A stretch of DNA of 64,000 nucleotides from Euborellia annulipes (GCA_023213315.1 JAKCPI010015310.1:1-64000), one strand, 5' to 3'; counted from the stretch's first letter, positions 1 through 10,531 are shown. Translations and numbers: made by a program. Notes: generated from the letters alone by a model not told the origin.

Positions 1-3
1 AGA

Positions 4-155
4 TGTTGGAGGGGCACTAAAAAGTATAAAAATATACAAGTATGATCTGTGGGGTCATGAATCAAACTAATTGTTGTTGTTGTATTCGCTATATTTTTCA
101 TGTTAAATAAACATCAACCGTTGTTTTCTAATAACAAGTTTATTTTATCATAACA
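4..155 (+). repeat. 5' LTR of the copia element
   Basis: 152 bp, starting TG and ending CA, repeated without visible change at 6399-6550. It carries AATAAA within TTAAATAAACATC, a plausible polyadenylation signal. It would supply promoter and poly(A) functions. Confidence 0.96.
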
Positions 156-157
156 AA

Positions 158-172
158 GGTTATGGGGCCCAG
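158..172 (+). other. Primer binding site, half-tRNA initiator-Met type
   Basis: GGTTATGGGGCCCAG starts 3 bases after the LTR. It is complementary to the anticodon stem-loop of initiator tRNA-Met, with one extra G, rather than to the tRNA 3' end. Priming by an internally cleaved initiator tRNA-Met is the known mechanism of Drosophila copia. Assignment is by pattern match. Confidence 0.8.
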
Positions 173-246
173 GGTTTGATCTGCTTGAAATAAGTTACGT
201 GAGTAAATTAATTTAATTTATTAATAATAATAGAATTATAAATAAT

Positions 247-2367
247 ATGATAAATATGGGAGATGTTGAGAAATATCGAATTCATTTGTTCAATGGAAAT
301 AATTTTGATGATTGGAGCTTTAGAATTAAATTAATTTTAGAAGAGAAAGATTTATTAGAATGTATTGAATCAGAACCAATTAAAATTGAAGAAAAAGATA
401 GTAAGGAAGTTAAAGCAGAAAAAGAAAATAAAATAAGAGAATTCAAGAAACGAGATATTAAATGTAGGGCCCTAATAGTTCAGCTAATGGAGGATAAATG
501 TTTAGATATAATTAAAGATTGTTTAACTGCAAAAGAAATTTGGGATAAGTTGAGAAATGTATTTTATAAGAAGAGTATAGTTAATCAAATTGGTTTACGT
601 AGAAAGTTACTACAAATGCGTTATGAAGAAAAAATGAGTATGCAAGACTATTTAATTGAATTTGAAAAATTAATTAGAGATTTAAAAAATTCTGGAGCCA
701 AATTAGAAGAAAACGATATAATATGTAATTTGTTATTAACTCTCCCAAAAAGTTATGATTCTGTTAGAAAGGCTTTAGAGACAATTGAAAATCTAACTCT
801 TGATTTAATTAAACGAAAGCTAATGGATGAAGATTATAAGAGAAAAATGTATAATAATGAGTCTCAAGCGTCGTCCTCGGACACCAACAATACAGCGTTT
901 GTCAACAGAAGTCTCAGGTGTTACACTTGCGGTGGACCTCATATGCAGAGGGATTGTTATAAATGGAAGAATAGACCAGAAGGAAGAAGAAATTATCAGC
1001 AGTCGTTTCAAGGAAAGAATTCATATCAAGAAAAGAACAGAAACTATTATCGAGACTCCGAGGAAAATGAAGAAAGAAGAATGAAAAATTCAAGAGATTC
1101 AAGAGCTGATTTGTCCAAGAATGAAAATGAAAACTACACAGAAAAGGTACCCGAAAATGAAAATGACAAGTATGTAAGTTTTTTAACATCTCAATGTTGT
1201 ATGAATGTAAATAATGATTGTAATTTAAATTTTGTAATTGATTCTGGTGCCACAGATCATTTAGTGAATAGGAAAACTTATTTTCATTCTTTTACAAATT
1301 TTAAAGAGCCGGTAAAAATAGCTATTGCTAAAAACGAAGAGCATATTTATGCTACTGGTATAGGAAATATTAGAGTTTTAGGTAGGCTAGGGGATAATAA
1401 AATTAAAGCCGAAATAAAAGATGTGATGTATGTACCTGAATTAAATCATAATTTATTGTCGATTAGAAAGATGGTTAATTCAAATTTTAATGTTAACTTT
1501 AAAAATGAAAAAGTAGAATTTTGGAAAGGGGATAAAATCTTATTCGAAGGGAAAAGGAATGGTAAATTGTATGAAATAAACTTTGAAATTTTAAATACTG
1601 AACGAAATAGTGAAAATAGTGATTGTAATTATTCTACAAGTGTGAAAAATGATTCGTGTTTATGGCATAGAAGACTAGGTCATTTAAGCTACTCTCTAAT
1701 GCAAAAACTTATAAAAAAGAATATGGTGGTAGGATATGATGAAAGTATGAATTCCCCCTTTAATTTATGTGAACATTGTGTTGAAGGAAAAATGACCAGA
1801 TTACCGTTTTGTGAGAATAAAAGAAAAACAAAAAGAATTTTAGAGTTAATTCACACAGATGTGTGTGGTCCTATTAAACAACTATCGATTAATGATGAAA
1901 AATATTTTATCACCTTTTTAGATGATTTTTCGCATTTCAGCATTGTGTATCCAATGAAATCAAAAGATGAAGCTTTTAAATATTTTAAGAAGTTTGAAGC
2001 TCTAGTTTCAGCTAAATTTGGAAAAGGAATATCGAGATTAAGGTGCGATAATGGAAAAGAGTACATGTCAAATGAATTTCGTGAATTCTGTGAAGAAAAA
2101 GGAATTCAGATGGAAAATACGGTGAGGTATACGCCAGAACAAAACGGAAAAGCTGAAAGGTTAAATCGAACATTAGTAGAAAAAGGAAGAACAATGTTGA
2201 TGGAGTCCGGTTTATCAAAATGTTTTTGGGCAGAATCAATAAGAGTAGCAACATACGTCTTAAATAGAAGTCCGACTACAGCTTTAGATCTCAACGCCAG
2301 CAGAGATTTGGTATGGTCAAAAACCAAATATAAAGAATTTAAGAGTCTTTGGGTGTTTGGTGTATAA
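247..2367 (+). CDS. Copia Gag-protease-integrase (first part of polyprotein)
   Basis: 706 codons. Gag is followed by a zinc knuckle (C225, C228, H232, C237; the C-X2-C-X3-H-X4-C spacing is one residue shorter than usual). The aspartic protease active site DSGA begins at D332. The integrase zinc-binding region starts near H474 (WHRRLGHL). The catalytic triad is D538, D601 and E637, spaced as D,D35E, with the typical PEQNGKAERLNRT motif. The frame ends prematurely in the VFG motif after integrase because a few bases are missing near 2350; coding continues in another frame at 2357. Start: the first ATG (247), 75 bases after the primer site, with a second ATG two codons later. Confidence 0.93.
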   Translation: MINMGDVEKYRIHLFNGNNFDDWSFRIKLILEEKDLLECIESEPIKIEEKDSKEVKAEKENKIREFKKRDIKCRALIVQLMEDKCLDIIKDCLTAKEIWDKLRNVFYKKSIVNQIGLRRKLLQMRYEEKMSMQDYLIEFEKLIRDLKNSGAKLEENDIICNLLLTLPKSYDSVRKALETIENLTLDLIKRKLMDEDYKRKMYNNESQASSSDTNNTAFVNRSLRCYTCGGPHMQRDCYKWKNRPEGRRNYQQSFQGKNSYQEKNRNYYRDSEENEERRMKNSRDSRADLSKNENENYTEKVPENENDKYVSFLTSQCCMNVNNDCNLNFVIDSGATDHLVNRKTYFHSFTNFKEPVKIAIAKNEEHIYATGIGNIRVLGRLGDNKIKAEIKDVMYVPELNHNLLSIRKMVNSNFNVNFKNEKVEFWKGDKILFEGKRNGKLYEINFEILNTERNSENSDCNYSTSVKNDSCLWHRRLGHLSYSLMQKLIKKNMVVGYDESMNSPFNLCEHCVEGKMTRLPFCENKRKTKRILELIHTDVCGPIKQLSINDEKYFITFLDDFSHFSIVYPMKSKDEAFKYFKKFEALVSAKFGKGISRLRCDNGKEYMSNEFREFCEEKGIQMENTVRYTPEQNGKAERLNRTLVEKGRTMLMESGLSKCFWAESIRVATYVLNRSPTTALDLNASRDLVWSKTKYKEFKSLWVFGV

Positions 2368-2541
2368 TCATATCCCAAAACATTTGAGAAGCAAATTTGA
2401 CTGTAAAGGTGAGAAATGTATCATGATTGGGTATGCTCCTAATGGATACAGACTCTGGAACTTGGATAAAAGAGAAGTAACAATAGGAAGAGACTTAGTT
2501 TTTATAGAAAATAAATTTCCTGCTAAAGAAAAATTATATTA
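2357..2541 (+). pseudogene. Copia polyprotein continuation after frameshift
   Basis: Frame shifted relative to the preceding ORF. It encodes the conserved stretch between integrase and RT of copia elements (HIPK...RSKFD, CIMIGYAPNGYRLW). It stops making copia-like sequence exactly where the foldback element begins at 2542. The remainder of this ORF (to 2593) is foldback sequence, so the annotated end is the insertion boundary. Confidence 0.85.
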
Positions 2542-4637
2542 TAGCCCAGTCAAATTAGGTGAAAATAAGGGTCAACCTCGGAATGAAAGATAATAAGCTG
2601 AATTTTTGTATGGACCTTTATTTTGGCATTCTAAATGATGTCTCAAAAGTCACATATGATCACGTGTCCGCGTCACGCGGTATTCCAGGTCAAAGGTCAC
2701 GAAAATCAGTTTTTCGCGAATATCTCGTTTCCTATACCTTAAATGATATTTGGACCTATTATAAAAGTTGTAGAGGATAAAATTCTCTACAATTTATATC
2801 TGAAGCATTTTTTTATACGACTAACCGTTTTTGAGGTAGAGCGTAAAGAGTGCGCAGCGCATAGCCTTATATGGCTTAATGCACGTAATGTGTGACTCGT
2901 GGTATCGTACGGTATTGTAAGTCGTATAAAGTTTATTATTGATTAAAAAACAACTGCCATTATTTACTTACTAATTATTAATTATTTATATTTAATTATC
3001 TCTTTAACTCTTATATTTAACTATAGTGATTTTATACTTTTAATTCTGTTTTATATTATATATCTTAATTATATTTTACGTAGAAAAAACATGTACACGA
3101 ATATAATATATTTTATTTATATCTTTATTTATCATTCATATATCGCATATGATACATTTATTACAATTTCAGTTCAAATATTGGGTGGATTTTGGTTGAC
3201 CTTACTTACATATTTAGCAAATGGAACTTAATTCCCTTATTCTTCTTCCGGTCGGTCACTAATTTGTGATTCGTTAACATCATCCTCGTTATAATAATAA
3301 TATTTGTCTCCAAACCTTCAAGGACTTCGTGGTCATTTGCACTCTCTTCATCAGGATTATTTTGATATGTTGAAACGTTGTGGCAAGCTTGTCCGTTTCA
3401 CTAGCTACAAGCTGGAGAACATTTTAACTCCGATTTCCTGCATCCCCAGCGTGGAGACAACCATTCTTGCAGTTGCAAAATATTGTGTTTAACAGTTCAG
3501 CTAGTGCTGGGGGTAATAATGTAGTTAGTTATTGGTCCCAGGAGTTAATTTTGCCTCAACGCTTCATCATATCAAAATAATCCTGATGAACAAGAGAGTG
3601 CATATGACACCGAAGTCCTTGAAGGTATCGAGACAAATATTATCCATAACAAGGATGATATAGAACGAATCACAAATACTGACCAACCAGAAGAAGAAGT
3701 AGAGAAGCTCCATTTGCTAATTATAATTAAAGTCAACCAAAATCTACCTAAAATTTGAACTGAAATTGTAATCATCATCATATCATCATACTATAATATT
3801 AACTTCCGTTCCTTGAGTGTATGTGCCTGCTGTTCTCTCGCTGATTGGCTAGAGTTACAGGAAGTGAGCGGGAGAGAGAAATTCGAAACTTTGGAATTTT
3901 GCAATTGCTCGCCTTCGGCGAGTTACAACGTTTCCAAACAATGAGCAAGAATAAATTTGAAGCATTTGCTTTCCGAAGGCGAGCAAGGGGATCCAGGGGG
4001 CGTAGCCGAAGGCGCGCTTTACCACATGCAAATGTATCATATGCGATATATGAATGATAAATAAAGATATAAATAAAATATATTATATTCGTGTACATGT
4101 TTTTTCTACGTAAAATATAATTAAGATATATAATATAAAACAGAATTAAAAGTATAAAATCACTATAGTTAAATATAAGAGTTAAAGAGATAATTAAATA
4201 TAAATAATTAATAATTAGTAAGTAAATAATGGCAGTTGTTTTTTAATCAATAATAAACTTTATACGACTTACAATACCGTACGATACCATGAGTCACACA
4301 TTACGTGCATTAAGCCATATAAGGCTATGCGCTGCGCACTCTTTACGCTCTACCTCAAAAACGGTTAGTCGTATAAAAAAATGCTTCAGATATAAATTGT
4401 AGAGAATTTTATCCTCTACAACTTTTATAATAGGTCCAAATATCATTTAAGGTATAGGAAACGAGATATTCGCGAAAAACTGATTTTCGTGACCTTTGAC
4501 CTGGAATACCGCGTGACGCGGACACGTGATCATATGTGACTTTTGAGACATCATTTAGAATGCCAAAATAAAGGTCCATACAAAAATTCAGCTTATTATC
4601 TTTCATTCCGAGGTGAAACCCTAATTTGACTGGGCTA
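2542..4637. mobile_element. Foldback DNA element F1, copy A, inside copia
   Basis: Starts TAGCCCAGTCAAATTAGG and ends with its reverse complement. TTA lies on both sides (2539-2541, 4638-4640), a 3-bp target duplication. The outer ~620 bp at each end are almost perfect inverted repeats (about 2542-3160 against 4030-4637). The inner part is also inverted but more diverged, and the right arm has about 250 extra bases (3785-4030) containing GC-rich palindromes. A second copy lies at 22395-24475. The superfamily is not certain; a 3-bp TTA-like duplication resembles PIF/Harbinger. Confidence 0.9.
3558..3758 (+). pseudogene. Acidic C-terminal coding remnant in F1
   Basis: An open frame of 67 codons begins NASSYQNNPDEQESAY and ends at a TGA; it is rich in Asp and Glu. 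A divergent version (STYQNNPDEESAND..., ending PEEE then stop) is encoded by the opposite arm on the minus strand, seen best in copy B at 23086-23230. It looks like the C-terminal tail of a protein of the parent transposon present in both arms. I do not recognise the family. Confidence 0.45.
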
Positions 4638-4640
4638 TTA

Positions 4641-6369
4641 TGAATTTGAAATGAATAAAGAAGATGAGGATAATTTTAATAAAGAAGATGATAATGAAAA
4701 TTTTGATGAAGGTATAAATGAAGAAATTGACAATGAAGAAGAAAATGAAGTTGAAAGCGAAAACTCAAGAAAAAACAAGAGGAAAAGAAGAATGCCTTTA
4801 AGATATGGTGATTATGTTACAGAGCATACTGCGCTAAACGCTTTTGTTGAGAAAGAGCCTCAAACAATAGAAGAAGTTGAAAAATCGCCAGACAAGAAAG
4901 AGTGGATAAAAGCGATGAAAGAAGAGGTAAATGCTTTAAAGAAGAATAAGACTTGGACACTAGTTCACTTTCCTCCAGACAAGAAAATAATTGATTGTAA
5001 ATGGGTGTTTAAAAAGAAAACTGATGAATACGGAAATATTACACGTTATAAGGCTCGATTGGTGGCAAAAGGGTTTCTGCAACAAAAAGGAATCGATTAT
5101 TTTGAAACCTATTCTCCAGTAGCCAAAATGACCACTTTGAGAATTCTGTTGGCGTTAAGTAACAAAAGAAACTATTTTATACACCAGATGGATGTCAAAT
5201 CAGCGTTTTTAAATGGAATTCTTCAAGAAGATGTATATATGAAACAACCTCCTGGGTTTACTCGAAATAAGAATCTTGTCTGTAAATTAAATAAATCCCT
5301 GTATGGTTTAAAACAGGCCCCGCGTTGCTGGAATGATAGATTTAATGAATTTATATGCCAACAAGGATTTATTCGGTCGAAGAATGATTACTCTTTGTAT
5401 GTAAACAAAAAGGAAGAAATTTTTGTACTGTTATATGTGGACGATATACTAATTGCGTCAAAAGAAATAGAAAAATTAAAAATGTTAAAAAATAAATTAA
5501 AATCAGAATTTGAAATGGAAGATTTAAATGAATTAAAATATTTTTTAGGTCTCCATATAATTTATGAAAAAGAAAAAGGAATTTTGAAAATAAGCCAAAA
5601 ACAATATCTGTCAAAACTACTTGATCGATTCAAGATGAACGAATGTAATCCAGTTGGGACACCTTTAGAAAATGAATTAATGTCTATTGAATCTGAACCC
5701 ACTGATGAACCTTGTAGGGAATTAATAGGCTGTGTAATGTATGCAATGTTGGGAACAAGAATTGACCTCTGTACTAGTATTAGTTATCTAAGTAGATTTC
5801 AAGATAATCCAACAAATGAACTTTGGAAAAAGTTGAAGCGAGTCCTCAGGTATATCAAAGGAACCACCGATCTCGCTTTAACATATAAAAGAGAGTCAGA
5901 AGAGGATGTACTAACTGGATATGCTGACTCGAATTGGGCATCGGACAATGATAGAAAATCAACATCAGGATATCTGTTCAAGGTCTTTGGGTCTACAGTT
6001 TCTTGGACAAGAAAAAAACAGACATCCGTAGCCTTATCAACAACTGAAGCTGAATATGTGGCCTTATGCAACGCATGTTGTGAAGCACTTTGGATAAAAA
6101 AATTGTTAGAAGATTTTGGAGTAGGTTTAGAGAAACCTATAACAATTTTTGAGGATAATCAGGGATGTATATCCATTTCGAAAAATCCTGATAGTAACAA
6201 AAGAACAAGGCATATTGATATCAAGTATCATTTTATTAAAGAAAAAATACAAAACAAAGAGATTGAAGTGAAGTACATCTATAGTAATGGACAAATTGCA
6301 GACTTCCTAACCAAACCTCTTCCCAGAGTTACATTTGATAAATTTAGAATTGAGTTGGGATTAGTATAA
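4641..6369 (+). CDS. Copia reverse transcriptase-RNase H (last part of polyprotein)
   Basis: Copia coding resumes right after the foldback's right target duplication; the first in-frame ATG is at 4651. Numbering from that ATG (572 residues): a very acidic linker, then RVT_2-type reverse transcriptase with DVKSAF (D181) and YVDD (D264, D265). Copia-type RNase H follows, with GYADSNWASD (D426), TTEAEY, EDNQG and RHIDIKYHF. It ends with QIADFLTKPLP, the usual copia terminus, just upstream of the polypurine tract. The frame is intact to its natural stop. Without the foldback, frame continuity with 2357-2541 is restored. Confidence 0.93.
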
Positions 6370-6386
6370 CTAGTTTTATACTTTTC

Positions 6387-6398
6387 AGCGAGGGGGAG
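6387..6398 (+). other. Copia polypurine tract
   Basis: AGCGAGGGGGAG lies immediately upstream of the 3' LTR, the position of the plus-strand primer in LTR retrotransposons. Confidence 0.85.
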
Positions 6399-6550
6399 TG
6401 TTGGAGGGGCACTAAAAAGTATAAAAATATACAAGTATGATCTGTGGGGTCATGAATCAAACTAATTGTTGTTGTTGTATTCGCTATATTTTTCATGTTA
6501 AATAAACATCAACCGTTGTTTTCTAATAACAAGTTTATTTTATCATAACA
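6399..6550 (+). repeat. 3' LTR of the copia element
   Basis: Identical by eye over 152 bp to 4-155. It is followed by GCAGA, the right target duplication. Confidence 0.96.
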
Positions 6551-6555
6551 GCAGA

Positions 6556-6983
6556 AATGTAAATTATTTCGAAAATAATGAATAAGTGCAATGAATGAAT
6601 GGAAATATATATAGGTAAATGTAGAATGGGTGGTTGAATCATATTTGAAATAAGAAAAGTAAACATACCTTTAAACCCTTCCTTTGTTGTTCATATCGCT
6701 GTCTTTTTTATTTAAATATGTTTAATACTTAGATTATATCCGTTTATTTTAATTATAACACATATTCAAGCACTATTCAAGCCAGGAGAGGCCCACTTGT
6801 CACTCGTGAGATGTTTCACCTTTGTTGATTATCCTAAATAATGTTTTGAATCATTATATGAAACAAAATAGATATTTTTATTTGTTATTTACCTGAGATA
6901 AAGTGTTTAAAGTGTATTTGAACTTCGTTTCAGTCAAATTTCTTGTTTTTTATTGAGCATAACCTCTGACACTGACAGTTGAT
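6556..6983. other. AT-rich stretch with no recognisable feature
   Basis: No long ORF, repeat or RNA gene was seen. It is the original insertion locus of the copia element. Confidence 0.5.
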
Positions 6984-7082
6984 TCAACTTATTTTATGTT
7001 TAAAATTTAATTCTGTAAAGAAATTGTACTTCTCTTGATATCCTTTACGAGCACAATTGACAATATCACAAAATTTTGGCAT
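6984..7082 (-). pseudogene. Possible THAP-like zinc finger start
   Basis: From an internal Met the minus strand reads MPKFCDIVNCARKGYQEKYN, which resembles the start of THAP C2CH DNA-binding domains (C-x4-C soon after MPxxC). The distal C and H residues are not found before the stop. At most this is one exon or a remnant. It could be chance. Confidence 0.25.
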
Positions 7083-7235
7083 CTTTGAGTATTTGGAGAG
7101 CCTAAATAACTCAAAAACAAACATTATCATATAAATCCCTATGTAAATGCATTGAAGTTTGTCCTTCAACTTCGAATTTCATGTTGGGGTAGGTAAGTTA
7201 TCAAAATGACCTATTCTTATTTTTAAAATAAAATA

Positions 7236-7466
7236 TTAAACATTATAATTTACCTTGAAATGTGTTCTAAAATTTGAGGTTGATTTTAATGATCCAGACA
7301 ATACTTTTTTGCAAAGAATACATGTCGCTTTTATATTTTCATTGGAACAATCATACACTTCAAAATATTTTCCATCCAAAATTGGTGGAAAATGTTGACC
7401 ATCATATTCTATATTAATTTGTGCATCTTCTAATTCCATTTTGAAATTGAACAATTTAACTAACAA
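7236..7466 (-). pseudogene. BED-type zinc finger remnant of a hAT transposase
   Basis: 76 codons. The segment CILCKK-VLSGSLKSTSNF-RTHFK is typical of BED zinc fingers at the N-terminus of hAT transposases and ZBED proteins: C-x2-C, the SGSLKSTSNF block and the first His. The second His would lie past a potential GT splice donor (AAG|GTAAAT) directly after HFK. It may therefore be the first exon of an element or domesticated gene. I found no DDE or dimerisation domain nearby. Confidence 0.5.
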
Positions 7467-8104
7467 AGAATAAATTACATATTAATCAATATTTATATTC
7501 AATTATATGTAAAAAGTTTATTAAATAAATAAATGAATTGATATTATAAAATAGTTCTTACCTTGAACAAAATATATAAAGAAAAATCAAATTAGATGTA
7601 ATATTAAGTATTAGTTTTATTAACAACTTGAAACAAAATTATAATTTAATAAATTTTTTATAAAAATTGTCCGCCTGCAATGAACTGAAAAGAAATAATA
7701 AATTTTTAAAAATATTTATATTGGATTATATATGTAAATTTTTCATATATAATTGAAATGATAATAAAATGGGTCTTACCATGAATAATTTAGTCGTTGA
7801 GAGCTTGTTGAAAGAAAACGTTTTTTAACGAAGAATCTGCCGGTTTGATTGACTTCTATCATTCTATTTACTGGTTTTTACGGTTTTCACTAAGATTCAG
7901 AGCGAAGAACCCACACGACGATTACATACAGTAATATTAAATAAATTAAAAAGATTTCAGCACCCCCTGCAAGACTTTTTAAACGGCGGCAAATTAAAAA
8001 AAAAAAAAAAAGTATTTGGTATCTCGAATTTCAGATACCAATTACTAAAAAAGTGTAATAATTGAAAAATGAAATTTTATTTGAATTTCCTTTCTCGTCG
8101 AGTT
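7467..8104. other. AT-rich stretch, mostly featureless
   Basis: It holds a poly(A) run at 7988-8004 and a small palindrome near 8018-8041 (TTGGTATC...GATACCAA). No coding potential was seen. Confidence 0.5.
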
Positions 8105-8116
8105 TGCGCATGCGCA
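8105..8116. promoter_or_regulatory. NRF1/Ewg-type palindromic site
   Basis: TGCGCATGCGCA is a perfect match to the NRF-1/erect-wing consensus (YGCGCAYGCGCR), a common core-promoter element of housekeeping genes. It lies about 1.8 kb upstream of the mask start codon, but only about 340 bp upstream if the intervening MITE is removed. Function is inferred. Confidence 0.45.
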
Positions 8117-8159
8117 TCCAAGTTTTATACATTTTATACAAGTTTTATCCGCAATTTTT

Positions 8160-8188
8160 GTATAAAACTGCAATATCGTGTATAAAAC
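8160..8188 (+). promoter_or_regulatory. Twin TATA-like motifs, candidate ancestral mask promoter
   Basis: GTATAAAAC-like motifs occur at 8160-8166 and again at 8180-8187, followed by the MITE target site at 8198. Without the MITE these motifs would lie about 270 bp upstream of the mask ATG. They may be chance in AT-rich DNA. Confidence 0.3.
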
Positions 8189-8205
8189 CCAACTCTGGTT
8201 ATTGG

Positions 8206-9700
8206 TAGAGTCCCTGTATATCAGAGTGTGGCCATACGGGAACTTTTTTTCTATTGGTCGCGCCATCTTTCTTCCTGATTTTAGCGCCAATTCAAATTTT
8301 CAATGCATCTCTATGGGATTAAAAAATATTTCATTTAACTTTTATAAGGATACCCGTTCAAAGTATCATGAAATCTTTTTACAACATTATTTTAGAGGTT
8401 TCAATTTATAAATATTACTCATCATATGTTAAAAATCTCCATTAATTTTATTATATTGAGAATGCAAAGTTTAGGGTTATATTTAGCTGATTATAATCTT
8501 AAAATCACTTTTAATTTTGAGTTTATGTATATTTATATATGTATTTAGCTTACGATTTATTTTCCTAATTATAAAATTGAGTTTTCTAAGAAAATAATCG
8601 ATTTAAAAAAGAATAAAACAAATATAAATAACGTTAGTAATTAACTCATTGCAAAAATAATGAAATCTTTTAAGAATTTTCTTTATTATTAAAAAATTAT
8701 AATTTATACAAAATTTGAACTCAGAGATATTATATAATAGAATTAAAAAAAAAACAACATGTTTTCAATATCAGCCGTAAAGGGGGGGAGGAGGCTTTTA
8801 AATCCCGCAGTGCCCGATTCTAAATGACTGAGGCATAAAATGAAAAACAAAATACCAAATTTGAGAAAAGATACTCGACACATATTTTTAGATCAAAAAG
8901 AGAACTTCTGGGCACCTTATATTTATGTCCATGATCAAGAGCGGGTCCAGAGAAGTTTCTTAGTGGGGGGGGGGAGTAATCTGGTGTAACTGGTCGCTCA
9001 GCACACAATTTTTTCTTACTTTCGGTAATTTAAAAGTGCATTTCGTTTTTCTTACTTTCGGTAATTTAAAAGTGCATTTCGTTTTTGTTTACCAGAATAT
9101 ATTTACAAATCAAATTTGTAAGTATTAATTTTCAAAATTTTATATTAAAAATAAAATTTTAATATCAAAAATTTTTTTTCTCGAATCTCGGGGGGGGGGG
9201 GGGAAGGGTAATTGCCCGCTTTCCCCCCTTGTATTTGCCCTTGCCCGTGATAAAGTCAAAGCTCTTATCAAATTTTTCACATATAGAGTAGGCCTAATTT
9301 ATAAATTCCAAATGTATATTTTAAAAGGAAAAGTAAAGGAAAAATAATTCATTCATTTAAATAATATTCTTAAGATTATTCACTTTATTTTAGTAATAAA
9401 TATTACATATATAGCTATGAGAAAGTGAAAAATGACAGATTGGGAAATGTCAAATTCAAATGTTTTTTCATTAAATAAATTATTTTGAGTGGTTTTACTT
9501 ACTTTTTTTTAGTATATAAATAATCAATAAACTATTAGCTTCTGTTTCTATGAGTTTTTTTTTGAATAAAATTATTATATAATTAATTAACAAAAAAAAA
9601 TCATTTTTTCGCCATGTATTCAATGGAGCGGTCGGAAGAAAGATGGCCGACAATTCTAACGGTCGCTCGTATGGCCAGACTCTGATATATAGGGACTCTA
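8206..9700. mobile_element. hAT-type non-autonomous transposon
   Basis: 1495 bp with 33-bp terminal inverted repeats starting TAGAGTCCCT (two mismatches). It is flanked by an exact 8-bp duplication GTTATTGG (8198-8205, 9701-9708). An 8-bp duplication and TAGNG ends are hallmarks of hAT elements. Subterminal GCCATCTTTCTTCC is also shared in inverted orientation. The interior has a G-run and a tandem duplication, and no transposase. It lies directly upstream of the mask 5' region. Confidence 0.93.
9010..9081 (+). repeat. 36-bp tandem duplication
   Basis: Two adjacent, apparently identical 36-bp units containing CTTACTTTCGGTAATTTAAA, inside the hAT MITE. Confidence 0.85.
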
Positions 9701-9708
9701 GTTATTGG

Positions 9709-9942
9709 TGTTTTGTGCTGCTCTCTAGCGACAAAACAAGAAAGCTGTTCTAAATTCTTTTTGTTTCTGTTTGAAAGCATCCGGGTTGCTGACCATTGCT
9801 CACAAAATCAGACATGGCGGGTCTTAACTTTCCTCAATGACTGCAATTGTTTAAGATTAATTGTCTATAATTCGTGGTGGCTGTGAACTATTAAATTGTT
9901 TTAAATTCTTTTGATGATATTTATAAAAGTGTTTATTCAAAA
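9709..9942 (+). promoter_or_regulatory. Candidate 5' UTR / proximal promoter of mask
   Basis: This stretch separates the MITE's right target duplication from the mask start codon. It contains an 8-codon upstream ORF at 9814-9840 (ATGGCGGGT... to TGA). That ORF has G at -3 and G at +4, a better initiation context than the mask ATG, so it could reduce translation. No TATA box is evident here. The transcription start is unknown. Confidence 0.4.
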
Positions 9943-10140
9943 ATGCAGAATGTTGCGCAAGGATCAACATCCGAAACGCCAAAACTAGAAAAAGTGATTG
10001 TCCAGCACGATATAGGGAAATCGTCTACTCCCATTTCATCCAATTCAAGCCCTACGAAATCCGAAACTGAGACTTATTCAGAGCATCAAACAAGATATAT
10101 GACCGATTCTTCAGTAAGTGAAGAGGACGACGCTTCTGAG
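9943..10140 (+). CDS. mask: mask exon 1 (N-terminus)
   Basis: The first ATG in frame with the downstream exons is MQNVAQGSTSETPK. The 66 codons are low-complexity, rich in Ser, Thr and acidic residues (SSVSEEDDASE), as in Mask/ANKHD1 N-termini. The exon ends on a whole codon before GTAAAA. Mask is a large ankyrin-repeat/KH scaffold acting in receptor tyrosine kinase and Hippo (Yorkie co-factor) signalling in Drosophila. This N-terminus is poorly conserved, so the start is a best choice; an upstream non-coding exon or a different first exon is possible. Confidence 0.75.
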
Positions 10141-10531
10141 GTAAAAACATTTAATAAACCAACCCATTTTTCATTATGATTTCATAAGGGTATACACAGT
10201 TTCAATGAACTTTTCAGAGAGACATCTTGTGGCTTTGTAATGTCCACTTTTAGTAATTTTTATTACATTTTCCTATGCATTTGGTTAATTTACGCCATTC
10301 TTTTAAATAAAAAATTATAAAAAAAAATATATCATCATAAATAATTAACTACGTCTTAATTATTTCTTTACATCTTTTGAAATTTCAAGTTCTTTTTTGT
10401 TAAAATTTTTTGCAAAAAGAAAAAAGCTATATATCAAAATTTTATTTTATCACTTTTAACTGTTATTGAAAGAAAGGAATGTCCTTGTTATTTTCAAATA
10501 AATACCTTAATTTGTTTGTCTAAAATTTCAG

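Larger units (their letters stand above)
4..6550 (+). mobile_element. Copia-type LTR retrotransposon, nearly complete, interrupted
   Basis: Two identical 152-bp LTRs (TGTTGG...ATAACA) bracket a gag-protease-integrase-RT-RNase H coding region in the Ty1/copia order, with integrase before RT. The 3' flank GCAGA (6551-6555) and the first three bases of the window (AGA) fit a 5-bp target duplication whose first two bases lie outside the window. I saw no difference between the LTRs, so insertion is recent. The coding region has one frameshift near 2350 and a 2.1 kb foldback element at 2542-4637. With that element and one copy of its target duplication removed, the reading frame is continuous across the site. 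This copy is therefore defective but young. Confidence 0.96.

Noticed and set aside
2559..2780. 65-73-codon ORF (MKDNKLNFCMDL...) repeated in all four F1 arms
   Set aside because: Identity between arms is explained by the DNA palindrome. No family resemblance; the frame in the left arm begins in non-coding sequence.
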